A stretch of 64,000 bases of DNA, from positions 20,623 to 84,622 of the forward strand of contig JAJFUH010000036.1 in assembly GCA_021372535.1 (NCBI GenBank). Direction: 5' to 3'. The number at the start of each line of letters is the position of its first letter. Positions within the stretch are counted from its first letter, which is position 1. The position numbers and the translations under genes were made by a program. This document shows, piece by piece, positions 1 through 8,550 of this stretch. The DNA comes from a bacterium. GTDB taxonomy: Bacteria; Latescibacterota; Latescibacteria; Latescibacterales; Latescibacteraceae. Below the pieces are notes generated by a model. The model worked only from the letters and a program-made list of their open reading frames with translations. It was not told the DNA's origin and did no database searches.

Positions 1-166
1 CATGGAGGTTACAACCGATGCGGTTCAGCTCATGGGCGGAAGCGGATACATGAAGGAGTACCCGGTTGAAAAGATGATGCGCGACGCCAAAATCACCCAG
101 ATATACGAGGGAACGAATCAGATCATGCGTCATGTCATCGGTCTCGAACTCCTTAAAAAATATTGA
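1..166 (+). CDS. Acyl-CoA dehydrogenase, C-terminal end (partial)
   Basis: The window opens inside this gene; 54 codons are visible, read from base 2 to a TGA at 164-166. The residues [20 protein letters not shown] followed by [13 protein letters not shown] are the classic C-terminal signature of flavin-dependent acyl-CoA dehydrogenases. The Glu of YEGTNQ is the usual catalytic base in short/medium-chain members. The enzyme would oxidise an acyl-CoA to the enoyl-CoA and pass electrons to ETF. Substrate chain length cannot be judged from this fragment. An 83-base gap separates it from lipM. Confidence 0.93.
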   Translation, partial: MEVTTDAVQLMGGSGYMKEYPVEKMMRDAKITQIYEGTNQIMRHVIGLELLKKY

Positions 167-249
167 GATAATGATTGTGCATGGATTATGTACACGTTGT
201 TTTGAATGAGTATGTGCTTTAACAATAAACCGCGGCTTCCAAGGGAAAC

Positions 250-1098
250 ATGACTACACAGGGAACAACATGGCGCTTTCTTGACATGGAAAAAGGAAGC
301 GCCTTTTTTAATATGGCCTTTGATGAAGCTGTCATGCATCAGGTAAAATGCGGAGCTTCACCACCGACTTTCAGGGTTTACGGCTGGGCGCCTCCCGCCA
401 TCACTCTCGGCTATTCCCAGCCGGCTGACGAGGCGGTCGATTTTGAACGGTGTATCGGGGACGGCATCGATGTCACGAAGCGCCCGACCGGCGGCAGGGC
501 CGTATATCACGATGAAGAGATCGCGTATGCAGTTGTCGCGCCCGTCGATGATCCCCGTTTCGGCGGCTCCATCATGGAAAGCTATAGTTCCGTCAGCCGT
601 GTGCTCTGCGACGCTCTCAATGCGGTGGGAGTAAATGCATCGATCGAAAGCGGCAGAACCGGCCGTGAGGCGGCTCCCCATGCAATGCACAATCCCTGCT
701 TCCTGAGCACTTCACGGTATGAGATCACCTGCGGCGGGAAAAAAATCGCCGGCAGCGCACAGCGGAGGTTCGGTACGGTTTTCCTTCAGCACGGCTCCAT
801 TCTTACCGGACCCGGGCAGGAAAAAATCGCCCGTTACGTACGGGATCATTCGCTTACCGAATGGCTCGCCGAACATGTTAATGAAAAGTCGACGTTTGTG
901 AAAGCGCATGTCGATATATCATTTTCTGATGACATGCTCAGGAAGTCCCTTCTCGATGCGTTTTCCCGCGCGGTGGACGGCGATGTCGCTGTCGCTGTGC
1001 CCTCGCGGGAAGAGCTTTCACTGGCCGAACGTCTCGCAACGGAATATTATGGTTCGAAAGGATGGATTCTGGGATATGAAAAACGAACTCGTGTTTGA
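250..1098 (+). CDS. lipM: LipM-type octanoyltransferase (BPL/LplA/LipB family)
   Basis: Lipoate biosynthesis enzyme of the biotin/lipoate protein ligase fold, 282 aa, the usual size of LipM. The RPTGGRAVYHDEE block (about residues 78-90) is the ligand-binding loop. PCF at 149-151 places Cys150 exactly where the acyl-thioester cysteine lies in Bacillus LipM, and GKKIAGSAQ (163-171) carries the conserved Lys. A Cys at that place argues for octanoyl transfer from ACP to GcvH rather than ATP-dependent lipoate ligation; this is inference from the motif. The ATG at 250 follows a weak AAGGGAAAC ribosome site. Its end overlaps the start of pgi by 23 bases, so the two are probably translated from one message. 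LplA remains the alternative name. Confidence 0.85.
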   Translation: MTTQGTTWRFLDMEKGSAFFNMAFDEAVMHQVKCGASPPTFRVYGWAPPAITLGYSQPADEAVDFERCIGDGIDVTKRPTGGRAVYHDEEIAYAVVAPVDDPRFGGSIMESYSSVSRVLCDALNAVGVNASIESGRTGREAAPHAMHNPCFLSTSRYEITCGGKKIAGSAQRRFGTVFLQHGSILTGPGQEKIARYVRDHSLTEWLAEHVNEKSTFVKAHVDISFSDDMLRKSLLDAFSRAVDGDVAVAVPSREELSLAERLATEYYGSKGWILGYEKRTRV

Positions 1099-2470
1099 TT
1101 TTTCCAATCTCACCGAAAGTAAGGTCGGCGAGCAGGGTATTCCCGACAGTCTTATCGATTCGAGTATCAAAAAAGCCCGCGATGTGGATGCCGACATTGA
1201 GCGGCAGTATAAAAACGGCGGTCTTCCGTACCGCGATCTCCCCGCCGCTGATATTCAGCCACTGATCCGGTACGCCGGGAAAGCTCTGGGACATTTCGAG
1301 AATTTCATCAACGTCGGGATAGGAGGATCGGCTCTCGGCGCTCAGGCGCTTGTCATGGCGCTCCGTCACCCATTCCACAATCTGCTGGGAGACCGTAAAA
1401 CAAACGGGATGCGAATGTTCTTCGCCGACAATATCGATCCCGATTACCTTTACGGCATGCTCGATGTCTGCGAACCCCGGAAAACGCTCTACAACATCAT
1501 TACCAAGTCCGGCTCGACCGCCGAGACCATGGGAACGTTCCTCCTCGTGAAAACCGCCCTCGAAAAGACAGTCGGTGCCTCGTGGAGGGATCATATCGTC
1601 ATCACGACCGACCATGCGAAGGGCGATCTCAGAAAAATCGCCGACAGCGAACATATCGATTCATTCGAGGTGCCGGACGGCGTCGGTGGACGCTTCTCGG
1701 TTCTGACCCCTGTGGGACTTCTTCCCGCTGCCTGCGCCGGTATCGACATTACCGGACTCCTCGACGGCGCCGCGGTGATGAAAAAACGTCTCGATTCCGC
1801 CGGTGTCATGGACAATCCCGTATACCTGTATTCCCTGTACCAGTACCTGCTCGACACCGCGCGGGGGAAGCGTATTTCGGTCATGATGCCGTATTCGAAC
1901 GCGCTCTACGGTCTTGCGGACTGGTACCGTCAGCTCTGGGCGGAAAGCCTCGGGAAGAAGGTCGATCTGGACGGCGCCGTGGTTAATGTCGGTCCGACAC
2001 CGGTCAAGGCGCTCGGTGTAACGGATCAGCATTCACAGGTGCAGCTCTATGTCGAGGGACCCTTCGACAAGGTGTTTACCATCCTTGCGGTCGGCGCGTT
2101 CAGACAGAAGCTTCCCATGGAGCCGTCGTACGAAAAAATGTCCTCGCTCGAGTACCTCGGGGGACGTTCCATGGCCGAGCTTATCGAAGCGGAGCGCCTC
2201 GGCACCGTGTACGCCCTCACATCGGCTCAGCGACCTAATATGACTATAACTTTTCCCGAAGTCACGCCGTCCACCGTCGGGCAATTTTTGTACGCGTTTC
2301 AGACGGCGACCGTGTTTTCGGGCGGATTGTACCATATCAACCCGCTCGACCAGCCGGGGGTTGAGGCCGGAAAAATCGCCGCGTTCGCGCTCATGGGACG
2401 TCCCGGATATGAAGCGAAAGCCGCCGAAATCAGGAAGGGACTCGGTGGGGATACACGGTATGTTAAGTAA
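1076..2470 (+). CDS. pgi: Glucose-6-phosphate isomerase
   Basis: Interconverts glucose-6-phosphate and fructose-6-phosphate in glycolysis/gluconeogenesis. From the ATG at 1076 the protein is 464 aa, the compact bacterial form (about 450 aa). SIS-fold sugar-phosphate binding is visible as NVGIGGSALGAQ (79-90). GGRFSVLTPVGLLPAA (from about 203) matches the PGI signature, and DQHSQVQLYVEG (from about 317) carries the ring-opening His region. The frame stays open upstream to 908, but that part overlaps lipM and has no PGI similarity. ATG 1076 follows AAAGGATGG; an in-frame ATG at 1049 is the alternative. It overlaps lipM by 23 bases. After the stop comes a heptad-periodic repeat. Confidence 0.94.
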   Translation: MKNELVFDFSNLTESKVGEQGIPDSLIDSSIKKARDVDADIERQYKNGGLPYRDLPAADIQPLIRYAGKALGHFENFINVGIGGSALGAQALVMALRHPFHNLLGDRKTNGMRMFFADNIDPDYLYGMLDVCEPRKTLYNIITKSGSTAETMGTFLLVKTALEKTVGASWRDHIVITTDHAKGDLRKIADSEHIDSFEVPDGVGGRFSVLTPVGLLPAACAGIDITGLLDGAAVMKKRLDSAGVMDNPVYLYSLYQYLLDTARGKRISVMMPYSNALYGLADWYRQLWAESLGKKVDLDGAVVNVGPTPVKALGVTDQHSQVQLYVEGPFDKVFTILAVGAFRQKLPMEPSYEKMSSLEYLGGRSMAELIEAERLGTVYALTSAQRPNMTITFPEVTPSTVGQFLYAFQTATVFSGGLYHINPLDQPGVEAGKIAAFALMGRPGYEAKAAEIRKGLGGDTRYVK

Positions 2471-2510
2471 AGTGGCAAAGAACCAGAGTGACAAAGGGAC
2501 AAAGAGATTC
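2471..2510. repeat. Heptad-periodic ACAAAG-type intergenic repeat, copy 1
   Basis: Directly after the pgi stop the sequence runs as loose 7-base units around GACAAAG (for example GTGGCAAAG, GTGACAAAG, GGGACAAAGAG). The 11-mer GGGACAAAGAG at 2496-2506 recurs exactly at 12382-12392. Related text lies at 34040-34070 and, inverted, at 34131-34200. Function unknown. Confidence 0.6.
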
Positions 2511-2544
2511 CACTATTTGGTGAAGTTATAAACTGAAAGTCTGA

Positions 2545-4326
2545 ATGATGAAACGCCTTTTCCTTATAATTGCATCGATCATACTCGTGTATCTGCTTGT
2601 ACTTATGGGTGCTCTCGACCGCCCCGAGGACAGCCCGCGCTTCCACATGAAAACCCCGGTTCCCGTTGATGCGGATACCTCGAAGTGCAATCCGGGAAAA
2701 TATGGCGGCCGTGTCCTGATCGGTGCGCTCGGCGACCCGAAGACTTTCAATCCTCTTGTAGAAAACGAATCGTCGAGCCGTGATATCATCGCGCGGTTGT
2801 ATGCGTCGCTCACGGTACGGAATAACATCACGCAGGAGATCGTTCCGAGTCTCGCATATGCATGGGAGTTTTCGGATGATAATCTTGAACTGACCTTTCA
2901 TATGCGCAGGGGAGCGCTCTGGAGCGACGGTGTTCCTATTACCGCATATGACGCTGAATTTTCATATACCGCCCTGTATGACTCCCTTGTTCACAGCAGT
3001 TACAACGATATTTTACGTGTCAACGGACAGCCGTTTGTCGCTGCTGCCGTTGATTCATTCACCTTTAAAGTCACTATTCCATCGCCGATGGCGCCGTTTC
3101 TCATGTGGGCGGGCGATGTGCCCATTCTCCCCAAACACATTCTGAAGCCCTATCTCGACAAGGGAACCTTCGACTCGGCATATAACGTGAGCTGGCCGCT
3201 CGATAATCTCGTTTCGTGCGGACCCTATCTCGTTGAAAAATACGAGTCCGGGGTGAAAACAGTCCTCCGCCGCAATCCGAACTACTGGCGTATCGACCGC
3301 AACGGCAACCGTCTGCCGTACATCGAGCGTATTATTCATGTCAGTTTCCGGAGTCCGGAAACCATGCTCCTCAAGTTCCAGACCGGCGATCTCGACATGA
3401 TCGAGATATTGAATCTGGCGGATGTTCCCATCCTGGAGCGTGACGCCGAAAAGGGGGATTATAAGGTTCTCAGTCTCGGTCCCACGCTCAACCAGAACAT
3501 GTTCTGGTTCAACATGAATCCGGGCAGGGACAAGAGCGGCAAGCCGTTTGTCGAACCCTACAAGCTCAAGTGGTTCACCGATGTCCGGTGGAGAAAGGCG
3601 ATGGCGCATGCGGTCGACCGTCAGGGCATCTCGGCGACCGTGTTCAACGGTCTTGCCCAGCCGAGCTACGGCCCCGAATCTCCGGCAAACAAGGTCTGGT
3701 ATAACCCGAACATTATCAAATACGATTACAACCTCGATAAAACGCGTCAGTACCTCGACAGCATGGGACTCATCGACCATGACGGCGACGGTATCCGCGA
3801 GGATGCGGACGGCAACCCGGTCGAATTCACCATGATAACCAATACGGGAAACGGCCAGCGTGACCTTATCGGAAACCTCATCAAGGACGATCTCGCGAAG
3901 GTAGGGGTCAGGATGAACTTCAATCCGATCGAATTCAATACGCTCGCCGTTAAAATCGACAACGAATATGATTACGATGCATGTCTGCTCGGAGTCGGCG
4001 GGGGCGATCCCGATCCGTCGAGCGGGCAGCATATGTGGCTTTCGAGCGGCCGCATACATTTCTGGTATCCGAACCAGCAGAAGCCGGCGACGGAGTGGGA
4101 AGCGCGGGTCGACAAGCTCATGAATCTCCAGATGACCACCCTTGACAGGGCTCAGCGAAAAGCGTATTATGACGAGGTTCAATACATTATTTCCGACGAA
4201 GCGCCTTTCATATACCTTGTCACTCCGCAGGTGTTCGTGGCGGTGAAAAACAAGTTCAGAAACCTGGTGCCGACCATTCTCTCGCACCGTCTCCTCTGGA
4301 ATATCGAAGAAGTCTGGATAGAATAG
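2545..4326 (+). CDS. Peptide/oligosaccharide ABC transporter substrate-binding protein (family 5)
   Basis: 593 aa, typical of SBP family 5 (DppA/OppA). A hydrophobic N-terminus (residues 4-21) works as a Sec signal or anchor. No lipobox Cys follows it, so the protein is periplasmic or membrane-anchored rather than a lipoprotein. The family-5 entry motif is seen as GDPKTFNPLVENESSS (about 66-81), followed by WSDGVPITAYDAEFSY and, further on, RKAMAHAVDRQGI. It is the first gene of a complete importer, with the permease starting 9 bases after its stop. Ligand is probably a peptide, though DppA-like proteins in carbohydrate users may take oligosaccharides. A second ATG at 2548 is equally possible as start. 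Confidence 0.9.
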   Translation: MMKRLFLIIASIILVYLLVLMGALDRPEDSPRFHMKTPVPVDADTSKCNPGKYGGRVLIGALGDPKTFNPLVENESSSRDIIARLYASLTVRNNITQEIVPSLAYAWEFSDDNLELTFHMRRGALWSDGVPITAYDAEFSYTALYDSLVHSSYNDILRVNGQPFVAAAVDSFTFKVTIPSPMAPFLMWAGDVPILPKHILKPYLDKGTFDSAYNVSWPLDNLVSCGPYLVEKYESGVKTVLRRNPNYWRIDRNGNRLPYIERIIHVSFRSPETMLLKFQTGDLDMIEILNLADVPILERDAEKGDYKVLSLGPTLNQNMFWFNMNPGRDKSGKPFVEPYKLKWFTDVRWRKAMAHAVDRQGISATVFNGLAQPSYGPESPANKVWYNPNIIKYDYNLDKTRQYLDSMGLIDHDGDGIREDADGNPVEFTMITNTGNGQRDLIGNLIKDDLAKVGVRMNFNPIEFNTLAVKIDNEYDYDACLLGVGGGDPDPSSGQHMWLSSGRIHFWYPNQQKPATEWEARVDKLMNLQMTTLDRAQRKAYYDEVQYIISDEAPFIYLVTPQVFVAVKNKFRNLVPTILSHRLLWNIEEVWIE

Positions 4327-4335
4327 GATAAACAG

Positions 4336-5301
4336 TTGCGAACATATATTCTGAAACGTTTCGTGCACATGATTCCGCTGCTTCTGGGGATAACCTTTTT
4401 CAGCTTCCTGATTATCAGTCTTGCTCCCGGCGATTATCTCACCGCAATGTCCCAGAATCCGCAGATCAGCACCGCAACAATCGAGGGACTCCGTGCGAAG
4501 TTCGGGCTTGACAGGCCCTGGTATATTCAGTATGCAAAGTGGCTCTGGAATGCGATCCACCTCGATTTCGGCTACTCGTTTGCCAACCAGGTGCCGGTGT
4601 TTTTCCTCATCCGGGAACGCATGCTCAATACGCTGATACTGGCCCTCTCGGCAGCGCTGTTCGCATGGGGGCTTTCCATACCGCTTGGTATCATCAGCGC
4701 AGTCCGGCAAAACACGTGGGTCGACCGGTCGTCCTCGTTCGTATCGTTCATCGGGCTGTCCATACCAGAAGTGTTTTTTGCGCTTCTCATGGTGCTGTTC
4801 GCCGCAAAATCGGGGTGGTTTCCGGTAGGCGGCATGAAGTCGATAGATTTCGAATATCTGTCCTACCCGCGGCAGATTATCGACCTTCTCTACCATCTCG
4901 TGCTTCCCACCATCGTGCTGGGGAGCATTTCCATGGCGGGACGGATGCGCCAGATGCGGGCGAACCTGCTCGATACCCTTCTTCAGGACTATATCCAGAC
5001 CGCCCGCGCCAAAGGACTGAGCGAGCGTATCGTTATTTATAAGCATGCGCTCCGTAACGCCATCAATCCGCTCATTACCCTGTTCGGATTCACCCTTGCA
5101 AACATGCTTTCGGGCGCATTTCTCGTCGAGGTCATCATGAGCTGGCCGGGCCTGGGAAGGCTTACCCTCGATGCGCTCTTTTCTCGCGATCTCTATCTCG
5201 TCATGGGCTCGCTCCTCATGGCGTCGGTCATGCTCATTTTAGGGAATCTTGCGGCCGATATTCTGCTCGCCCTTTCCGACCCGAGGATCAGGTATGAATA
5301 G
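4336..5301 (+). CDS. Dipeptide-type ABC transporter permease, DppB-like
   Basis: Inner-membrane permease of the peptide importer, 321 aa. It starts with the usual DppB text RTYILKRFVHMIPLLLGIT, a TTG start in this case. About six hydrophobic segments are present. The EAA loop that docks the ATPase reads RAKGLSERIVIYKHALRNAI from about residue 223. The gene ends 8 bases inside the next permease, a sign of translational coupling. TTG 4336 is chosen because the family begins exactly there and the preceding gene ends at 4326. Confidence 0.93.
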   Translation: MRTYILKRFVHMIPLLLGITFFSFLIISLAPGDYLTAMSQNPQISTATIEGLRAKFGLDRPWYIQYAKWLWNAIHLDFGYSFANQVPVFFLIRERMLNTLILALSAALFAWGLSIPLGIISAVRQNTWVDRSSSFVSFIGLSIPEVFFALLMVLFAAKSGWFPVGGMKSIDFEYLSYPRQIIDLLYHLVLPTIVLGSISMAGRMRQMRANLLDTLLQDYIQTARAKGLSERIVIYKHALRNAINPLITLFGFTLANMLSGAFLVEVIMSWPGLGRLTLDALFSRDLYLVMGSLLMASVMLILGNLAADILLALSDPRIRYE

Positions 5302-6394
5302 TGAGCGGAAACAACTGTCCCAGTCGCCCTGGGCGCTTTTCTGGCGGCATCTCCGCAGGAACACCGTTGCCATGACCGGCGGTGTTATCCTGATTGTGCT
5401 GTACGCGGTTGCCCTCTTTGCCGGTTTCGCCGCGCCGTACGGCATGGAAACGCAGAACCGCACGCTCTTCTACTGCCCGCCGACCGGAATTCATTTTTGT
5501 GACGCTTCGGGGAAGTTTCATCCACGGCCTTTCGTTTACGGCAAAAAACTTGTCGACCGCCGCTGGACACAATACGCGGACGATACATCGCAGATGTACA
5601 CCATCAGAATCGGTGTCAGAGGCGACCGTTATAAATTGTTCGGTCTCCTTACTTCAAGCTGGCATCTGTTCGGCGTCGGGGGTGATGGCCGTATTTTCCT
5701 GCTCGGTACGGATCAGTTCGGCAGGGATGTATTCTCACGGCTCCTGTATGGCGCACGGATTTCCCTGTCGGTCGGGCTTGTCGGCATATTGCTTTCGTTT
5801 ACGTTCGGAATGCTGATCGGGGGCATATCGGGATATTTCGGCGGGCTGACCGATACGGTCATCATGCGGTTTACCGAGCTGGTCATGTCGGTTCCCGCGC
5901 TGTACCTTATCCTGGCGCTCCGCGCCGCATTTCCCACGAATATCGAGTCCGGCAGGATGTACCTGATAATCGTCGCGATCCTCTCTTTCATAAGCTGGGC
6001 GAGCATGTCGAGAATTATCAGGGGCATGGTGCTTTCGATAAAGGAAAACGACTATGTCACGGCGGCGCGTTCGCTCGGGCTGGGTCATATGCGCATAATA
6101 ATTAAGCACATTCTGCCCAATACGCTGTCGTTTGTAATCGTGGCGGCGACAATATCGGTGCCGGGATACATTTTAGGCGAAGTTGCGCTGTCGTTTCTGG
6201 GCGTCGGAATTTCCGAGCCGGTGGCGAGCTGGGGAAATATGCTCAATCAGGCGCAGAGTGTGCGGGTGCTGACATCGTTTCCGTGGATACTGGCTCCGGG
6301 ATATGTGATATTTCTGACCGTTCTGGCGTTTAATTTTCTCGGCGACGGCCTCCGTGATGCCCTCGACCCGCGGAAAATCATGGAATCGAAATAA
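5294..6394 (+). CDS. Dipeptide-type ABC transporter permease, DppC-like
   Basis: Second inner-membrane permease, 366 aa from ATG 5294. The N-terminal cytoplasmic stretch SPWALFWRHLRRNTVAMTGG followed by a membrane helix is typical of DppC/OppC. An extended periplasmic loop (about 50-145) separates the first helix from the core, where GTDQFGRDVFSRLLYGARIS is the conserved family block. The EAA loop AARSLGLGHMRIIIKHILPN lies near residue 256. The frame is open from 5249, but the ATG at 5294, overlapping dppB by 8 bases, matches the family start. Confidence 0.93.
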   Translation: MNSERKQLSQSPWALFWRHLRRNTVAMTGGVILIVLYAVALFAGFAAPYGMETQNRTLFYCPPTGIHFCDASGKFHPRPFVYGKKLVDRRWTQYADDTSQMYTIRIGVRGDRYKLFGLLTSSWHLFGVGGDGRIFLLGTDQFGRDVFSRLLYGARISLSVGLVGILLSFTFGMLIGGISGYFGGLTDTVIMRFTELVMSVPALYLILALRAAFPTNIESGRMYLIIVAILSFISWASMSRIIRGMVLSIKENDYVTAARSLGLGHMRIIIKHILPNTLSFVIVAATISVPGYILGEVALSFLGVGISEPVASWGNMLNQAQSVRVLTSFPWILAPGYVIFLTVLAFNFLGDGLRDALDPRKIMESK

Positions 6395-6474
6395 GTGTGT
6401 TTGTGATTTACATAAAAATGTAGCACATAGAATGCATTGTGGTATTACACAATGGAAAGAGTTCGGAGTACTCG

Positions 6475-7473
6475 ATGAGCGATCATCTGCTTGAGATCAG
6501 GGGACTGAAAACTTATTTTCATATGGAAACCGGCGTGGCGAAGGCTGTCGATGATGTCTCGTTCCACATTGACAAAGGAGAAACCATCGGGCTGGTCGGC
6601 GAGAGCGGCTGCGGCAAAAGCGTTACCGCGCTGTCAGTCATGCGGCTCATTCAGTCGCCTCCCGGGAGGATCGATGCCGGGGAAATTCTGTTCAACGGCC
6701 GTAACCTTCTCGCGCTTTCCGAATCGGAGATGCGCTCTGTCCGGGGAAACGATATCGCCATGATTTTTCAGGAGCCCATGACCTCGCTCAATCCGGTTTT
6801 TACCATCGGTTCGCAGATAATAGAGGCGGTCAGGCTTCATCAGCGTGTCGGGAAGAACGAAGCCCGTAAACGCACCGTCGAAATGCTCAGGCTTGTCGGC
6901 ATATCCGATCCCGAGCAGCGTGTCGATGAATATCCGCATCAGCTTTCGGGAGGGATGCGTCAGCGGGCGATGATAGCCATGGCGCTCTCGTGCAATCCCG
7001 ATCTGCTTATCGCCGACGAGCCGACCACTGCGCTCGATGTCACCATTCAGGCGCAGATCATGGAACTTCTCGCGCGGCTTCAGGATGAGCTTAAAATGGC
7101 GATCATTCTCATCACACACGATCTTGGCGTAGTTGCCGAATCAACGCGGCGCATGGCGGTCATGTATGCGGGACGTATTGTCGAGGAAGGCTCGACCGGG
7201 GACATTTTCGCCGCCACGGCGCATCCGTACACGAGGGGTCTCATCGAATCGGTGCCGAGGCTCGATGCTCTTCAGGATCGCCTGACTGTCATAAAGGGCA
7301 CGGTGCCTGATCCTGCGGACCTGCCTCCCGGGTGTCCGTTCAATCCGCGGTGCCCGCTTGCGGATGACCGGTGCAGGACGGAACTGCCGGAATTGAAAAG
7401 TGTCGGGACAAATCATTCATCGAGGTGTTTCAAGAGTGATAAGGTGACAGCGTGGAAAACAATAACAACATGA
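6475..7473 (+). CDS. Oligopeptide ABC transporter ATP-binding protein, DppD-like
   Basis: Cytoplasmic ATPase of the importer, 332 aa. Walker A GESGCGKS is near residue 42, the Q-loop in [12 protein letters not shown], the signature SGGMRQR near 157 and Walker [10 protein letters not shown] near 177. The C-terminal oligopeptide-type extension has the cysteine cluster [15 protein letters not shown]. The open frame begins at a GTG at 6439. ATG 6475 is preferred because GGAG sits 7 bases upstream and the family begins there. The 80 bases before it hold no clear promoter. It overlaps the partner ATPase by 22 bases. Confidence 0.93.
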   Translation: MSDHLLEIRGLKTYFHMETGVAKAVDDVSFHIDKGETIGLVGESGCGKSVTALSVMRLIQSPPGRIDAGEILFNGRNLLALSESEMRSVRGNDIAMIFQEPMTSLNPVFTIGSQIIEAVRLHQRVGKNEARKRTVEMLRLVGISDPEQRVDEYPHQLSGGMRQRAMIAMALSCNPDLLIADEPTTALDVTIQAQIMELLARLQDELKMAIILITHDLGVVAESTRRMAVMYAGRIVEEGSTGDIFAATAHPYTRGLIESVPRLDALQDRLTVIKGTVPDPADLPPGCPFNPRCPLADDRCRTELPELKSVGTNHSSRCFKSDKVTAWKTITT

Positions 7474-8426
7474 TTCTTACCGTTAACGGCCTTAAAAAGC
7501 ATTTTCCCATCAAAAAGGGACTTTTGTCGAAGGTTGTGGGATATGTCAAGGCTGTAGACGGCGTTTCTTTCGATATCAGGCGGGGCGAAACCCTCGGGCT
7601 GGTCGGCGAGAGCGGCTGCGGAAAAACGACGACCGGAAGGCTCATTCTGCGGCTTATCGAGGCAACTGCTGGAGCGGTGACGTTTGACGGGGAGGATGTT
7701 TTTGCGGCGAAACGGTCGGAGCTCCGTGTTTTCCGCCGGAGGATGCAGATCATCTTTCAGGACCCGTACAGTTCCCTTAATCCCCGGATGACTGTGGGAA
7801 GCATGATCTCCGAGGTGCTCAGGGTGCATAATCTTGCATCGGGAAAGGCGGTGCATGAGCGGGTAGGGGAACTGCTTGACATGGTCGGCCTTGCCCCGCG
7901 GCATGCGTATCTGTATCCCCACGAATTTTCGGGCGGACAGCGGCAGCGCATCGGTATCGCACGCGCCCTCGCCGTTTCCCCGGAATTCATTGTCGGCGAT
8001 GAACCGGTGAGCGCCCTCGATGTTTCTATCCAGGCGCAGATAATCAATCTGCTCCAGGACCTGCAGGCGCGGCTCGGCCTGACCTACCTTTTCATCGCGC
8101 ACGATCTGAGCGTCGTCCGGCACATATCGAACAGGGTTGCGGTGATGTATCTCGGTAAAATCGTCGAGCTTGCCGATTCAGCCGTGCTTTATGAGAATCC
8201 CCTTCATCCGTACACGACCGCTCTCATGTCGGCGGTACCAATACCCGATCCGAGCGTTCATAAGAAGAGAATCATTCTGGGCGGCGATGTTCCCTCTGCC
8301 TCGATGATTCCCACGGGATGTCCGTTTCACACACGGTGTCCCGAATGTATCGATGACTGTAAAGTCACCGTCCCGGAGCTCGAAGACAAGGGAAACGGTC
8401 ACATGGCGGCATGTATCCTCCGCTGA
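7452..8426 (+). CDS. Oligopeptide ABC transporter ATP-binding protein, DppF-like
   Basis: Second ATPase, 324 aa, forming a heterodimer with the DppD-like subunit. Walker [10 protein letters not shown] is near residue 54, followed by [17 protein letters not shown] (Q-loop), FSGGQRQR (signature) and [12 protein letters not shown] (Walker B). The C-terminal zinc-type cluster reads [11 protein letters not shown]. It begins with a GTG inside the end of the previous gene, after GGTGA. An in-frame ATG at 7470 would be a shorter start. It completes the five-gene importer 2545-8426. Confidence 0.93.
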   Translation: MENNNNMILTVNGLKKHFPIKKGLLSKVVGYVKAVDGVSFDIRRGETLGLVGESGCGKTTTGRLILRLIEATAGAVTFDGEDVFAAKRSELRVFRRRMQIIFQDPYSSLNPRMTVGSMISEVLRVHNLASGKAVHERVGELLDMVGLAPRHAYLYPHEFSGGQRQRIGIARALAVSPEFIVGDEPVSALDVSIQAQIINLLQDLQARLGLTYLFIAHDLSVVRHISNRVAVMYLGKIVELADSAVLYENPLHPYTTALMSAVPIPDPSVHKKRIILGGDVPSASMIPTGCPFHTRCPECIDDCKVTVPELEDKGNGHMAACILR

Positions 8427-8550
8427 TGGAACATGTGCCAGATAAAATTTCATACCGACACAATAACGATTCACGGAAATAAAGGGCAGCATATACCATC
8501 ACGCTCGCATGACTTTTGAGCAGAACCATCAATGAACGGGGATAATTCTG

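Noticed and set aside
938..1654. 238-codon minus-strand frame over lipM and pgi
   Set aside because: Antisense shadow without a recognisable domain or ribosome site.
3055..5046. 663-codon open frame on the minus strand across the peptide importer
   Set aside because: It is antisense to two clear transporter genes, has no family features and mirrors their codon bias.
6439..6452. 14-base match GTGGTATTACACAA with 42469-42482
   Set aside because: Several 14-mers are expected to recur by chance in 64 kb, and the contexts are unrelated.
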